Notes: generated from the sequence alone by a model not told the origin. Shown: positions 34,647 to 46,300, counted from the first letter of the stretch. The stretch is 64,000 nucleotides of DNA from Schistocephalus solidus (GCA_017591395.1 WEDG01004561.1:1-64000); one strand, 5' to 3'. Program-made: numbers and translations.

Positions 34647-35380
34647 AGGAGGGTCACGCGCTTGTTTGACTTCTGTATATATCTCACTGCACGAGGCATA
34701 TGACATACTGATTAGCGGTAACAAACCATGAAACAGCTGTCTGTGGTTTGCCTGTTGAACCTTTAGCAACATCTCTGTGTATAATATATATTTGGTTTTG
34801 ATCAGGCTTGCTTGTAACCTGTCGACCGATGCGAACTCCAGTCGGGGTTTGTAAAGATCAAAATCGGTTTGGTTTACACAAATAAGAAAATGCAAATACT
34901 TGAACGTGCTGACTAATGATAGTCATGAAGTGGGCGATTTCAGCTGAGCGTTTTTCACGACCTTTTGTCCTTTCACTCGAACGTATTTCCGCTAACACGT
35001 AAAATCTTATTCGGCGCATTATAACCCATTAACTAGTTATCGACCTTTGCTAATTTCTTTGCTCCTGCGGACGATAATCCAATAGTATAGTTCAAAAATC
35101 ATATAAATCTCTATTAGAAACTGCGTCTTCATCCAAAGCACATGGAATAACGGTGTACCTCCTTTGTAATATACATTTTGAACCCTGGGCGTAAGTATGC
35201 ATGTTATCTGATGGCGAACGGTCTAGCGGTTAACTTTTTGAGACACGCAAGGTCAATGAGTACAGCCCATATTACTCGCGATTTGGGCTGGCAGACATTA
35301 CGTGGGACTGCATTAGGTGCCTTCACACGCACCTGCATATATATATATATATATATATATCTATATATATCATATATATC

Positions 35381-35449
<69 letters not shown>

Positions 35450-36417
35450 AAATTGAAATTGAAATTGAAATATCGGCATCCAAAGAAATTTAATTAAAGT
35501 AACTTGAAGATCCTTGGGAACAAAGTAAGTTTCTTGTGTGAATTTTCAATCTGGTTCCCCTGTTCGTTTTCAGACAAATGGAAGTTGTATCAAGAAAAGT
35601 TTATCTTTAAAACAGTGCCTAATGCAACAGTCTGTGGTTGGTCAAAGTGTAAACCAATAGACATTCGCTGGATTCAATTATACAGTCGATAGTGGTTGTG
35701 TTCGCTTCCACCTGACATTACCGACAAAGATAAGGGAGACTGGATGGCCATTTGTGGCTTATTATGAGTATCCTATAGTTTACATATTATTATATATATA
35801 TTACAGTATTTCGTTTTCGAAAATCTAACTGGGCACTATTTGTATATTACTATGCAAGACATATCTATTCGGCCGTTTACCAATATTCGTTGTTCAAACT
35901 CGAGGTTCCCTATGTATGCATCCCGAATTGTACTGTATCTACTGTACTGTATCATATAACGGTAACCAATAGGTTTATGTGTGACGAAAGTGTCCTTAGC
36001 ACGTTGGAAATCAAATACGTGAGGTTGGTTGCACGGGAAGAGGAGCCCCCTCGATACAAAGGGGTGTTTGCTTAGTTACAGGAAGGGTGCCAATGCCCGA
36101 GTCCTCATTGTTACCATAACTCAGATCTTAACCTTAACCGTAACCTTAATCTCATAACGTTCTAAGATGTTTAGCCGCGTTCGTCAGCTGCAAGCAACCT
36201 CACCATCAAAGCGGTGCAGCGATTCTGTAACGAAGTTCTTGGTTTGAGTAAGGCAATGATTACGCAGGAAGGAAATTCAGTATTGGCAGAGAAGTCAGTA
36301 AGGTCTTACTAAATTACCACCGTTTTTGGCTTATTTGGCCGGAACGCGCAAACAGCATGCTCAGTCAAGCATGCCAGGACGTGCCGTAAAAATTACTCAT
36401 GTGAGCGGTGGACTTGG
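34647..36417. other. No gene recognised; AT microsatellite inside
   Basis: Contains the long (AT)n tract and a GAAATT minisatellite. No exon, SINE head or retroelement domain was seen. Confidence 0.4.
35336..35470. repeat. (AT)n microsatellite with (GAAATT)n tail
   Basis: About 110 bp of almost pure AT with a few C interruptions, then four GAAATT units (35447-35470). Open frames rich in Tyr/Ile here are artefacts. Confidence 0.95.
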
Positions 36418-36520
36418 CGGGAGTGGGGGGGGGCGGGGCGGTGGGTTTGGTGGGAGTGGAAGGGCGCAGTGGTGAGAGCGCGGGACCGCGAGCCTGACAG
36501 AAGGAATACTCACGCCATGC
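36418..36520. other. G-rich tract plus tRNA-like A-box
   Basis: 36419-36467 has five or more G-runs of at least three on the plus strand and could form a quadruplex. It runs into GGCGCAGTGGTGAGAGCGCG, which resembles a tRNA D-arm (pol III A-box) and may be the head of another SINE. No B-box was found at the proper distance. Confidence 0.4.
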
Positions 36521-36952
36521 CATGGCAGCGACCACGTGCAATCACGACCCCGTCCCCAAGCCCCCACCTGATCAACAGCGTTCCTCCAGAAATCGTCCAG
36601 CTGGCTCAGCTCGCACCTTCTGCCTATCCCTCTCGCTCACTCTAGGCCCACCACCCATACGAGTCGAAATGATTACGATCACGTTTAGACGGCCCTTTCT
36701 ACGTTATGCCGACCACTGACTAAATAAGCAAAATCGTTGAGAACCTAATCTCGTATCCCGAGCGTTGGTGAAGCCGTTGAATCTGATTACTTCAAAAAAT
36801 CGATCGTATTCAATCTTCTTCCAGCAAAGGACAACCACAGCTTCGTTAAGCTCCCCTTTTTTTACTAATAAACGCAATATTCCATCATCCGTAAGGCCAT
36901 GTTTTGCTAAATGTGTGTTTCTGTTCAGCGATGCTACCCATGTAAGCGTTTA

Positions 36953-37200
36953 GGAAGTCGAGTTTGGCGAACGTACGCTTTCGATTATTCATCATCAGGC
37001 CTTGACAATAATATGAGGGAGGGAAGAGTAACAAAAGTTTAAACATCCAATAAGAGAGTTGAGGGCGTTCGGAGGTCAGAGGTTATAGTCTAGTCCTATA
37101 GGGGCGAGGGATGGGGAGGGTAGTGGGAAAGTGTACGGCCATTATCGAGGTTGCGGCTTCATCGCTGTGACGCGAGGTGGCTGAATGTGTGAACGCAGAT
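36953..37200 (+). mobile_element. TIR family A, left end and body
   Basis: Begins with GAAGTCGAGTTTGGCGAACG and TACGCTTTCGATTATTCATC, the terminal repeat of the family, followed by the body (AATATGAGGGAGGG, ACATCCAATAAGAGAGTTGA, GTTATAGTCTAGTCC, CATCGCTGTGACGCGA). The right terminal repeat is absent. Confidence 0.7.
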
Positions 37201-37231
37201 GGTGAGTTTGATTTCGGTCAAGACCACGACA

Positions 37232-37266
37232 AACGCGTAAAACGCGTAAAACGCGTAAAAACGCGC
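37232..37266. repeat. ACGCGTAAA minisatellite
   Basis: Three to four tandem ACGCGTAAA units directly after the family A body. Not seen in the other copies. Confidence 0.8.
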
Positions 37267-37587
37267 ACAAAGTTGGGTTGGTCAACCGTATGGCCGCCGC
37301 CTGTGCCGTCGCAAGTATCCGTTGACGCAGGAACTCGGGGTGTTTCGTCGGCACTTTGCAGATTACTCGAAATGCTTGGTTGACGTCTACCCGGCGATCA
37401 GTGTCAACCAAATGAGCCACAATTGCGCTTGAGATGGACTTTACTGTACCATCAATTGAATCACAATATCAGAGCTAAGTGAAAATACAAAGTTTGTGCT
37501 TTTCTGTTTTGATATGAGGAGAAGAAAACGCGGTAGTAATATTCATTGTAAAGATTTCCTTCATTAAAGCGAGCTCAAAGAAACGCT

Positions 37588-38005
37588 CACAATAATATAA
37601 GGGAGGACAGAGTAACAAAATTTAAACATCCAATAAGCAGTTAGCATAAGAAAGAGAGTTGAGGGCGTTCAGAAGTCAGGAGTTATAACCTAGTCCTACA
37701 GGGGCGAGACAAGAGGAGGAGAGGGGAAGGCGTAGGGCAATGATCTGCTACTGCTTCGTCACTGTGACGCGACGCGGCAGGAGGTGTTAACAATAATAAC
37801 AATAACATAAGGGAGGATAGAGTAACAAAAGTTTAAACATCCAATAAGCAGTAAGTATGTGGGGAGAGGGTTGAGGGCATTCAGAGGTCAGGGGTTATAG
37901 TCTGATCCTATAGGGGTGAGGGTTGAGGAGGTGAGGGAGGTGTACGACAATTATCAATGTTACTGCTTCGTCGCTGTGACGCGACGCGGCAGGAGGTGTT
38001 AACGC
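37588..38005 (+). repeat. TIR family A body, two tandem copies
   Basis: Two direct copies of about 205-215 bp (37588-37791 and 37792-38005), each running from AATAATATAAGGGAGG or AACATAAGGGAGG through GGTTATAGTCTGATCC to GACGCGACGCGGCAGGAGGT. Neither has the terminal repeats, so the body itself was duplicated in tandem. Confidence 0.75.
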
Positions 38006-38427
38006 AGATGCTGCGTTTTTTTTTCGGCCAAAGGAGCCTTAGCGCCACTACTCTCGAATTTATATGCTCTCTTAACCGTAAACGGAAGCAGGACTGATGG
38101 AGGCTATTCCCCAAACTTTAAAGCTCTTATTTTTGTCCTCTCACCAATTAAAAAGTGACGTTCGTAAAACAGAGCATGCAAGCACCTGGTCACATACACT
38201 TGCTCATATAAATTTCCAGGTAGAACTTGCAGGACTGACGTCTGCCTATCCTTGGGTAGCTGTTAGCGTCATGTTGACCAAGTGAATGTGGCAGCGTTCT
38301 TGGAAATCAGACAGAAAGTCGATGTGTTTTTGAAGTGCCAATGACAAACGGGGATTGCGCAAGATGGTTTCCTTGCAACATTGCTGTGTCGGATTACTTG
38401 TTTGGATAAGGATGACTTGTAAAACCT
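38006..38427. other. No gene recognised
   Basis: Short unique-looking spacer. A poly-T run at 38018-38025 and nothing else of note. Confidence 0.4.
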
Positions 38428-38742
38428 CCTAAACAGGACATGGGACTAAAAACCACCCACAGTACATCGCCTTTGCGCAAAATCTCGGAAAATTAGGTTT
38501 AAGATTATGGTGAGGGTTGAGGGTAAGGTCAGGATTAAGCTTAGGGATAAGCTTTGAGCTCTTGGTAACTATAGGTTTTAGGTTAAGGGTAGTGCTAGCA
38601 TTATGATTTAAGTTACAGTTTAGTATTATGTTAGGGTTAGTGTGAGAGTTGAGACCCGGCGATTGTTACCTTTCCTGAAATTTATCACAAGGCCAATTAT
38701 GTTACGTGGGTGGGCCGTTCTCGTTCCCCTGCCTTGTTTAGG
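38428..38742. mobile_element. Inverted-repeat element with TTAGGG-like core
   Basis: The left end CCTAAACAGGACATGGGACT continuing to ACCACCCAC pairs with the right end 38705-38742 (GTGGGTGGGCCG ... CCTTGTTTAGG). Between them is a degenerate TTAGGGTT tract (GAGGGTTGAGGGTAAGG, AGGTTAAGGGTAGTG, ATGTTAGGGTTAGTG). No coding capacity. Related tracts lie at 15779-15960, 38860-38920 and 39100-39260. Confidence 0.65.
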
Positions 38743-39290
38743 CGGTCATCCAAGTCATCCTTATGCCGCAACCCCATTGGTAGGACACGAAATAACAATG
38801 CCTCCCATAGTGAGCTTGCACGAAACAACTGTAAAGATAATTTTTTTGGGTCTTAATCCTAATATGGACCGTAACTCAAACCTTAACCCATGACTGTAGC
38901 CCTTATGTTAACCCCAATCATACATGAATGTTTACATGAATGTTTACATTAGAGGTGGTTCCCGTTTCCACGTCCCATTGCGAGGGTTATATCAGTAACC
39001 CATGCACATTCTTGATATCAACTTGCACTTAAAATGGGGGTAAGAATGACTTATATGGCCCCTACACAGAGCCCGAGACCAGGAACCGCCCACAACGCTG
39101 AGGGACAATAGTGTTAGGTTTATGGTTGGACTTTGTAGTAAGTTGAGATTGATGTTTAAGGTTAGTGTTGGTGTGAAATGTAAGGTAGCGATTTGGGGTT
39201 ATTTTAGGGTTAAGATTAGAATTACGGTTTAGGGTTATGTTCGGGTTAGTGTCAGGTCAGTACACGGAACTATTAACGCTTCATGTGCAG
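38743..39290. repeat. Further TTAGGG-like degenerate tracts
   Basis: 38860-38920 is C-rich (AACCTTAACCC-like), while 39105-39255 is G-rich (GGTTTATGGTTGG, TTAGGGTTAAGATTAG, TTTAGGGTTATG). 39060-39095 resembles the right-hand part of the element's terminal repeat (CAGGAACCGCCCACAACG). Confidence 0.5.
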
Positions 39291-39294
39291 CTTT

Positions 39295-39865
39295 CAGATA
39301 TGAGTGACTACGTGTATTAAAGACTGCGATTCGGAAGTCGCATGAACGACTTTGGGCCGCCTTTTTGGAAGAGAAAGCGCACGTTTTTGTCAAATTAACT
39401 TGAACCGCTCTGAGCTATAACATACAGAATCTGTGCAACCTCATGACATGTTTACGGAATCCTAAAATATGTTTTTGATTAGAGGAGCTTACATTAGTAG
39501 GGTTGTGATAATAATTATCATGCAGCATAATCACAAGATATTTCCAAAACGTGAGATTGCTGCCATTAAATGCTCTTCTTTCCGGTTAGCTGTAAGAAGT
39601 ACTTCATTTATATGCATCGGCCATGGGTTTTAGATGACCTTTTAAATGCAGATTTATTTTATAGTTTTCAGGCATAGAGGAGTTAGCGTGTTAAAGACTA
39701 CAATTTCGAAGTTCCATGGAAGAGGTTAGGCACAAACGCCGGAAGAGTTCGTTGAAAAAGAAAGCACACCTAATTTCGCAGATTAACTCAAGCCATTTTA
39801 AAAATTAACACATAATTTCGCTTTACGTAAACTGTGCATACTATGGGATTTCATTAAGGGAAGCC
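39295..39865. repeat. Diverged tandem duplication, about 0.38 kb period
   Basis: 39310-39480 and 39690-39860 share TGTATTAAAGACTGCGATTC / GTGTTAAAGACTACAATTTC, GGAAGAGAAAGCGCACG / GAAAAAGAAAGCACACC and CAAATTAACTTGAACC / CAGATTAACTCAAGCC in the same order. No coding content recognised. Confidence 0.5.
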
Positions 39866-42862
39866 CTCAGCTGCATTCATCTGAGGTAAACCCTTCGTAA
39901 ACTGTATCACTGAGTAGATCTGTCATGTATTTATGAATCCAAAACAACCTCAGGCAGGTTTAGGCTGTTGCTGAGTGGCAGAACACATTTGTGTAAATCC
40001 TCATCAGTCGTCTGAAGGGGCAACTTGCATGGATGCACCAGAACACTGAAGGCTCCTCCTTCCCTTCGAAAAATTTCTCTTAAAGAACATGACTGAAGTG
40101 GCCGGGAATGGAGCGAAAATGCTGCGGTTTCTGCTTCCACGCCGTATCAGCTCATAGCATTCGGCTTTTCGCTCCAAATTATGTCAAGATCGTTTTATCC
40201 TTAATAAGAATCCAATTTGCAAAATTGCAACTCTTTGCATTATTTCAGCAACGCATAGTAAACTGGAGTATTCAGTTATGTCTCCCTATGAAGCAATTTC
40301 GAATTCCATCGAATAAACGGCCACACAGCGTGTGACCTATCTCATAAAACGTGCGAAATTTTCGAATGCTTGATAATCAATGATAAACCTGAATTCGAAA
40401 GCTTTAAAATAATTATAAACAACTCTATGAGAATTTAAAACTTGCAGGAACTATAAAAAGTCATATTAATTCGTTTAGAAATACTAAATTTTTAAAAAGG
40501 TGGCATATTCTGAAAATGTGCTAACTCGCTCTTACTGTGAATAATAAATTTAAACGTAAATTTCACTGAAATCACAAACATACCATTAAGCGTATATTAA
40601 GAAAACTTTCCTTTCACCAAATTCATTTCTTGATATTTTTGATATTTGATGACAATTAGTATCAGATCATCCTTAAAATATTTGTAAAATCTTCATGATT
40701 TTTCGGGTTATCGGGGTTATAAATGTACATTCTGTATTAGGTATTTATGAAGACTTTTACCAAATTTCTGAGTTTTTGAATATTCTTTCTAACGCAAGTG
40801 GCCATTCGAGTCATATTTATAGATTGACCCAAACATGGAACTCATCGCAGAGAAAAATGAACGTCCACAAAAAAAGTCCGCGAGTATTGCGCCTAAGATC
40901 ATTTTAAAACAAATTTCTGTAATGAGATAACTCATTAAAATTGCTTTAATTAACTATTAAGCTGAAGAATATATGCGCACTTTACCTTTTTCCAAGGTAA
41001 AAATGTGAACTTTTGAGTGATCAATTTTTTTGAATATTAAAAACGTACCTTGGCGCCTTTTTCACTCTATTTGTTTATTTAAAGGCTCAATTCTGAGATG
41101 GCAAATGCACAAACGGTGGCCGAATATGAACTAAGATTTTTCGAAAATTGCTTATCTTCTGCCCATTGCGTTTGTAAATCCCGGACAAGCGGAAACTATA
41201 TAATACAAAAAAGTGTCTTATAACATGCTTCAGTTTTAACATAAGTTTTTATTGGGGTCCATAGCCACAGTATCGTCTAAGTAAACAAGTTCAGTACTAC
41301 GTTTTGTGGAAAAATCACCAGAAAATTGCAAATAATAATTTTTAAATTTGTATTCATTTCTCGTTTCTGGAAATCAATGGGATTCCTTGCACTTGCATTC
41401 ATTTGAATTTTTATTGAATTAACATCATATTTGCTGGTTACAAAAGGAATTTATTTGAAACATTTCTCGCATTTATTAATATTCTTTTATAGTACTGCAC
41501 AAAAATTATTGGATTTTGTTCTGTGATATTAAGTAGCAAAGGAAATTTCTTAAATGTCCGGCAACCTCCGATTTCGCCCTAGTTCTGCCTGTTCCCCTTC
41601 GATATATAAGATTGAACAAGCAGTGTTCTTCAGAAAAAGGCTTTCTTAGCGTCAAACCCACTCAAAAAACCAAAATATCAAGAATAAATGGATGTCAAAC
41701 TACTCATTCAAATTTCGATAACAAATTGCCTGATTTAGGTCATCTTCTGTACATAAAAGGCGTAAAATGAGCCTTTTAACTTCATCCTTAAACATATTAG
41801 TTACTTCGGATATTAAAAAGTACTCTGGACTTTCATATTTAGATTTTATCAGTATGGAGGGTGGTTGTATGTAAGCAAGTCCGACCGAGTTCAAAATGCG
41901 CGTCAAACACGAAAGTTATTTTGAAGGTTAGTAATAGTCTGCTTCTTGGAACAGTGTGCAGAAGTCTAATTTTTGAAAAATGACATAGACATGCTCATTT
42001 GTATAACTTTTCAGTTTATTATTCTGTGAGTACAGAAAATATAGTAATAACCTGCGTCCTTGGGAGCAGTTTATTCGTCGTCGACAAGCAGGTTAAATTA
42101 TAAAGTTTCAAAACCACATGTTCCTGATGTAATGGAGAAGGAAGAGGACATGCCGGGCTCCTTGGCTGATATTCCAAAAAGGAGGTCAACAAAGGCAGTC
42201 TGAAAACAGTTGTGACTTGGAAAGATATCATCACAGTTAAAATTCTAAATTGCAACGGTGGGTTGGACACGAGAATAGGTAACTCCTTATTGAATATTTA
42301 TGCCTATACAAATTCAAATGTATTTTAAATCAAACGTAAGCACAGTCATTCTTTCTTGTAATAATTTGGTAGAAAATTACACCTTCAAATATATACTCAG
42401 AGGAAAGTTATAGTTCAATTTAAAAAGAGTCTTCTAAATTCCCAAATGACTTTGAGCCCGATCTGCAGTTGCATCTGAGTTTAGAGTTTTCGGCTTCTAA
42501 TGTATCTGCTTTCGTATAATGGATAAGATCTGCTTTCTATACTATTTGGAGGATACCATTTAATGCTCCTAAAATGGTGTAATGTATGTAGATTTTAGGA
42601 AAAGCAATAGGAAATGGAAAGATCTGATGCTAAGTTGTCTGACAAAATCTCCTGATTAGAAAATTTTTTTAAAACTGAAAAAAACCTTTCTTCGAGTATA
42701 GGTTTCACAAAGGATGTCATTGGCTATCAAATGATTACAGGAGTGAATGTATTTTTTTACGTTTTCTAGAAAATAAAGATGAATTTCTAGAGGCGTTAAA
42801 ATCAATACAAAAGTGTATATTATATAAGTAGTCATTGTTCTTTGAGTACTGTTTTTTTGCAG
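39866..42862. other. A+T-rich region, no certain gene
   Basis: About 70% A+T by eye in much of 40.3-42.8 kb. Small frames at 39931-40140 (minus) and 42110-42202 (plus, VPDVMEKEEDMPGSLADIPK) look weakly coding, but have no usable splice sites or family match. Confidence 0.35.
41700..41906 (-). CDS. Possible exon or gene fragment, unrecognised
   Basis: A 68-codon minus-strand frame, including YIQPPSILIKSKYESPEYFL, TNMFKDEVKRLILRLLC and a stop. In an A+T-rich background its charged, helical pattern looks more coding than its neighbours. No domain recognised. It could be the last exon of a minus-strand gene or a transposon remnant. Confidence 0.2.
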   Translation of the reverse strand: MTRILNSVGLAYIQPPSILIKSKYESPEYFLISEVTNMFKDEVKRLILRLLCTEDDLNQAICYRNLNE

Positions 42863-42908
42863 GTGGCCAAAAAGACGAGCCTAAGAAAGGCCGACATCCT
42901 AGCGTGCC
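42863..42908 (+). CDS. Possible upstream exon of the GRIP-like gene
   Basis: A 46-nt candidate exon bounded by a strong acceptor (GTACTGTTTTTTTGCAG) and a GTAAGA donor. In the frame VAKKTSLRKADILAC it ends with one base, which is the phase needed by the PDZ exon at 46715/46718. The basic sequence has no recognised match. Support is only splice signals, phase and position. Confidence 0.35.
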
Positions 42909-43091
42909 GTAAGATGATCGATTTTGCACCCTCACCTATTTAATTTTTCTAAATAGAGCATGCATATTCGTCGATTAAACGCTCACCGATCCTATCCAGA
43001 ACTCAATCGTCCCGCTCTGCCTCAGGGCTCATTCTCGATCCCTGCCAACAGCCACACAACGTCTAGTAGTAGAGATATTATTAATCTGCCT

Positions 43092-43128
43092 CTACTACTA
43101 CTACTACTACTACTATTACTACTACTAA
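43092..43128. repeat. (CTA)n microsatellite
   Basis: Twelve CTA units with one ATT interruption, next to SINE-related sequence. Confidence 0.9.
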
Positions 43129-43189
43129 CTGCTGTCTGGCTGTTAACGGGCTCTAGAGTGAGCGCTAAGTTACAAAATGAGGAGTGAGT

Positions 43190-43400
43190 CCGATGACCAA
43201 TCGGTGAACGCCCATCTAACAGCGTTAATATTCACGATCGAAACCGACAAGATAACAAGCTCGGGGCTCAATGTTTAGAGCATTGGACTTCCAATCAACA
43301 GGTTGCGGGTTCGATCCTCGGCAGATTATGGCTACTGAACCAGAAATGGCTATTTCAGTCTTCCTGGTATTTATTGGCATTGTTAAAGAGCAGGTATTTC
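43190..43400 (+). repeat. tRNA-derived SINE
   Basis: GGGGCTCAATGTTTAGAGCA (D-arm-like), GGACTTCCAATC (anticodon-loop-like, CTTCCAA) and GCGGGTTCGATCCTCGG (T-arm with B-box) follow tRNA order. The body AGAAATGGCTATTTCAGTCT, then TCCTGGTATTTATTGG, recurs at 51935-51975, 52355-52400 and, inverted, at about 53485-53530. Acceptor and anticodon stems do not close, so it is not a tRNA gene. Confidence 0.6.
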
Positions 43401-44439
43401 AGAATTTTGGTTAACATTTTATGATATCAGTCACTGACTGTAAACTCTGTATTACAGATGACCTTGCGCTAAATTCCAGTTGCTATATATTTATGTGTCC
43501 TAGCCAACAGGTCCTCGGTTGAGTCTCCAAGGTGGGGGGCGATTTGTGCAAAGACGGTAGGCAAGTCCAATAGTACAGTAGCGTGCCCTATGCCAAATCC
43601 GCAGTAACATGCGAGCTCATGAGACAGTCATCTTAGGCATCTGAGCCAACGGCGTCTACGAGCCAACCAACAAACGGCGAACACAAAGGCCTTTGCCTAC
43701 TGCATAGCGTGACTCACTTCGATAGCGGATGACAGCCCTCGAAGCGTTAACTTCATCCTCCTGCCGTCAGAGACCACCCTCGAGTATGAAATATCACATA
43801 GCGGTTAAGTATCATCCGTCTCGTAATTGACCTTCATGAAACTCACGTAAGGATTGAACAAATTCCAGGAGATTGTGACCAGCGTAAATGTATCCATTGT
43901 CAGATATCAGTTGAGATAAAGAGCAAATTCTTACAGTTTACTCTGTGTCGACAAGGTAGAGCAGCGAAATTTAATTCCTCATATGTTATGTTTGATTTTA
44001 TCCATTTTAACTTTAGATCCAGTTCAATATTCAGGTCGAAATGTCACGGGGCTAGAGCTCGAATTATTTTTCGCTCATTCAGGCATTCTTTCGTTAAATC
44101 ATGAGTTAGCATCGTATTCACTGAAATCAGCACCCTTTAGTGTACAATAGAATTTGTGCCTGGTGCGTCATTCTGATTGGAGGACAGACTATAGGCATTT
44201 CCTTTCTCGTTGGAACTTCTGCCTCAATTGCACACAGGCGTCAGGCAATCAAGGATTGAAAGCAAGACCAAAAAAGAAGGGGTATACAAACATGGCCAAT
44301 TCTGACTTATTTGTTTGACCCATGGCATGAAATCAGAATCCTTGCGTTAAATATCATTAGTGGCTCTTTTATGTTTTCGTTTTCAAACAAATATTCTGCA
44401 AATGCCTCCCTGCTTACTTTAGTTGGAGTGCGAGTAATG

Positions 44440-44790
44440 ACTCCTTCTTAATGCGGCCTCTATGGCAATCCCACGCATTTTGTGTCCGAGCAGCCATGCA
44501 AATTCTTATTTTTGCGAAAACCTAAACCAACGTGCGCTGACTAGGCGTGTGTAGCACGCATAGGCGGGCTGCTTAGATTTGTCAACCACCACGTCCAAGC
44601 CCATCCCCAGCGGTATTCTTGACTCCTTATGGATAGTGGTCCAGATGGGTGAGGAAGGAAGAGTGCGGTGGATGCTGCGTAAATCTGTTCACCCGCAAGT
44701 CACCGTCCCTGTATCTACCCTGCTCTGTGGCACACTTTAGATATCCTTGTTCACGATGGTCTAATTCTCAGTGTGTAACTATTACAAACA
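44440..44790 (+). repeat. R1 interspersed repeat
   Basis: One of the fuller copies: CTTCTTAATGCGGCCTCTAT, TAGGCGTGTGTAGCACGC, GAGTGCGGTGGATGCTGCG, CCCGCAAGTCACCGTCCC, GGCACACTTTAGATATCC. Confidence 0.7.
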
Positions 44791-45009
44791 AGCTTATATT
44801 CACATATCAGCAAACTTACATATACAACGCTGGTTAACCGAAAATATATTGATTTGTCGCAGAGGCATCTGCGTTACAACGATCATAATTTACTTTATTG
44901 GTAATCCCAGTCTTATACAGGTTGTGACGTACTCTTCGATTTTTGTTGGCATCGTGAATGTACCTAAGAAATATTTGGTTGTGGAATTTATTATTGAAAC
45001 ATAAAAATA

Positions 45010-46300
45010 CCTCGTTCAGTTGGTATACTTTGCCTTTTCATTGTGTTATCTGAGAGTCTGTTTTTTGTTATATCCGATGACTTTTATGGAAGGAGTATCG
45101 AAAAGGACAGGGAAGTTAGGAGGGCGATATTTTGCTGATAAGTCGCAGTCAGTCAATCAGTAATTCTTTAATGCAAGGTATGTATTATGCAAATTCTTAA
45201 ACCAGAGTCTTTGTTCCTGAGCCTTAAATTCGGATGCCCTTAGATGGCTCCTAACAGGAGCCTCAAGGTTAATGGAACAAGCCCGTTCCACCCTTCAATA
45301 AACGTGACGAAAATGGATCTTACAGAATGATTTAGCATTTGGGGCTAATACATTCTTATAGCTTGGTTCTTTTACCTCGAGGATATGTGCAAGTCTTTTA
45401 TCCGAACCAAACGTTGTTTTCGAAGTGTTTCTTCCCGGTTTTGTAGTACTCGGTCATTTTGCCATCACACCCTTTAGTCCTGCTCACACAGTCTGCGATA
45501 AATTATCTGTGACCTTAAACTAAAGGTTTTTCTAAAGACCGGACTGTTATTTATATCTTCAAAGTCGATGAGCAGTTCTTTTAGGCATTCACTGGATTCT
45601 TAATTTTTTACAACGGTAGTAACCTTGTTTCCAGTTAAATATTGATATTTCCTTGCCTTCTATATCTTGTGATGTTTGTAAAGTGGTCTTCGATTTTGAT
45701 TGCTGTAGTATACTAAACAATAGTCTTAATTAATAGACAGTTGTTGAGGCTACTACAGGAATAGTAAAAATAATTCTTTAAATTAGCATAACTTCGCTTT
45801 TTAATTGTATTTTTTGGAAAATCGAATCTTTTATTATTGCCGATTACTTTTCATGGAAGAAGAGAAAAGGTCAGGAGGTTTGGATGACAATATTTGGTTG
45901 ATAATTCACTGTCTATCATGACTTACTATGAAACCCGTATAACCTTTTTGTCGAATCCGTACCCTGGTTCCTGACTATTCATTCGAACGGTCTGAGATAG
46001 CTTTTAACCGGAGCCTCAAGGTAAACGGTACAAGCGAATTCCGCACTGGGATGAAGCACGCGGAAGAAAGCAGCACTTCCAGAATGAGTTGGCAGTTGTC
46101 TTTGATGATTCTTTTCGTTCGAGGATATTCTGAAGCCTATTATCTTAGCAGAACAGCGTTTTTGAAATTTTCATTCACAATTTTTTTCGCAAAATTTTTG
46201 CATCCCATCTCTTAGTCCTGCTCATGCAGTCTGGGTTAAATTCCCTGGAGCATACTAATAAAGGTTTTCAGAAAATAAGCCTAGTATTTACTTTTTTAGA
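45010..46300. repeat. Diverged tandem duplication, about 0.78 kb period
   Basis: 45010-45560 and 45800-46300 share, in order, ATCCGATGACTTTTATGGAAG / GCCGATTACTTTTCATGGAAG-like, GGAGCCTCAAGGTTAATGG / GGAGCCTCAAGGTAAACGG, and CTTTAGTCCTGCTCACACAG / CTTAGTCCTGCTCATGCAG. It lies directly upstream of the PDZ exon. No open frame is shared, so it is non-coding. Confidence 0.6.

Noticed and set aside
35178..35479. Tyr/Ile-rich frames on both strands
   Set aside because: Translation of the (AT)n microsatellite.
43266..43330. tRNA-Gly (TCC anticodon)
   Set aside because: Anticodon-loop and T-arm resemblance only; the anticodon stem has mismatches and no acceptor stem is present.
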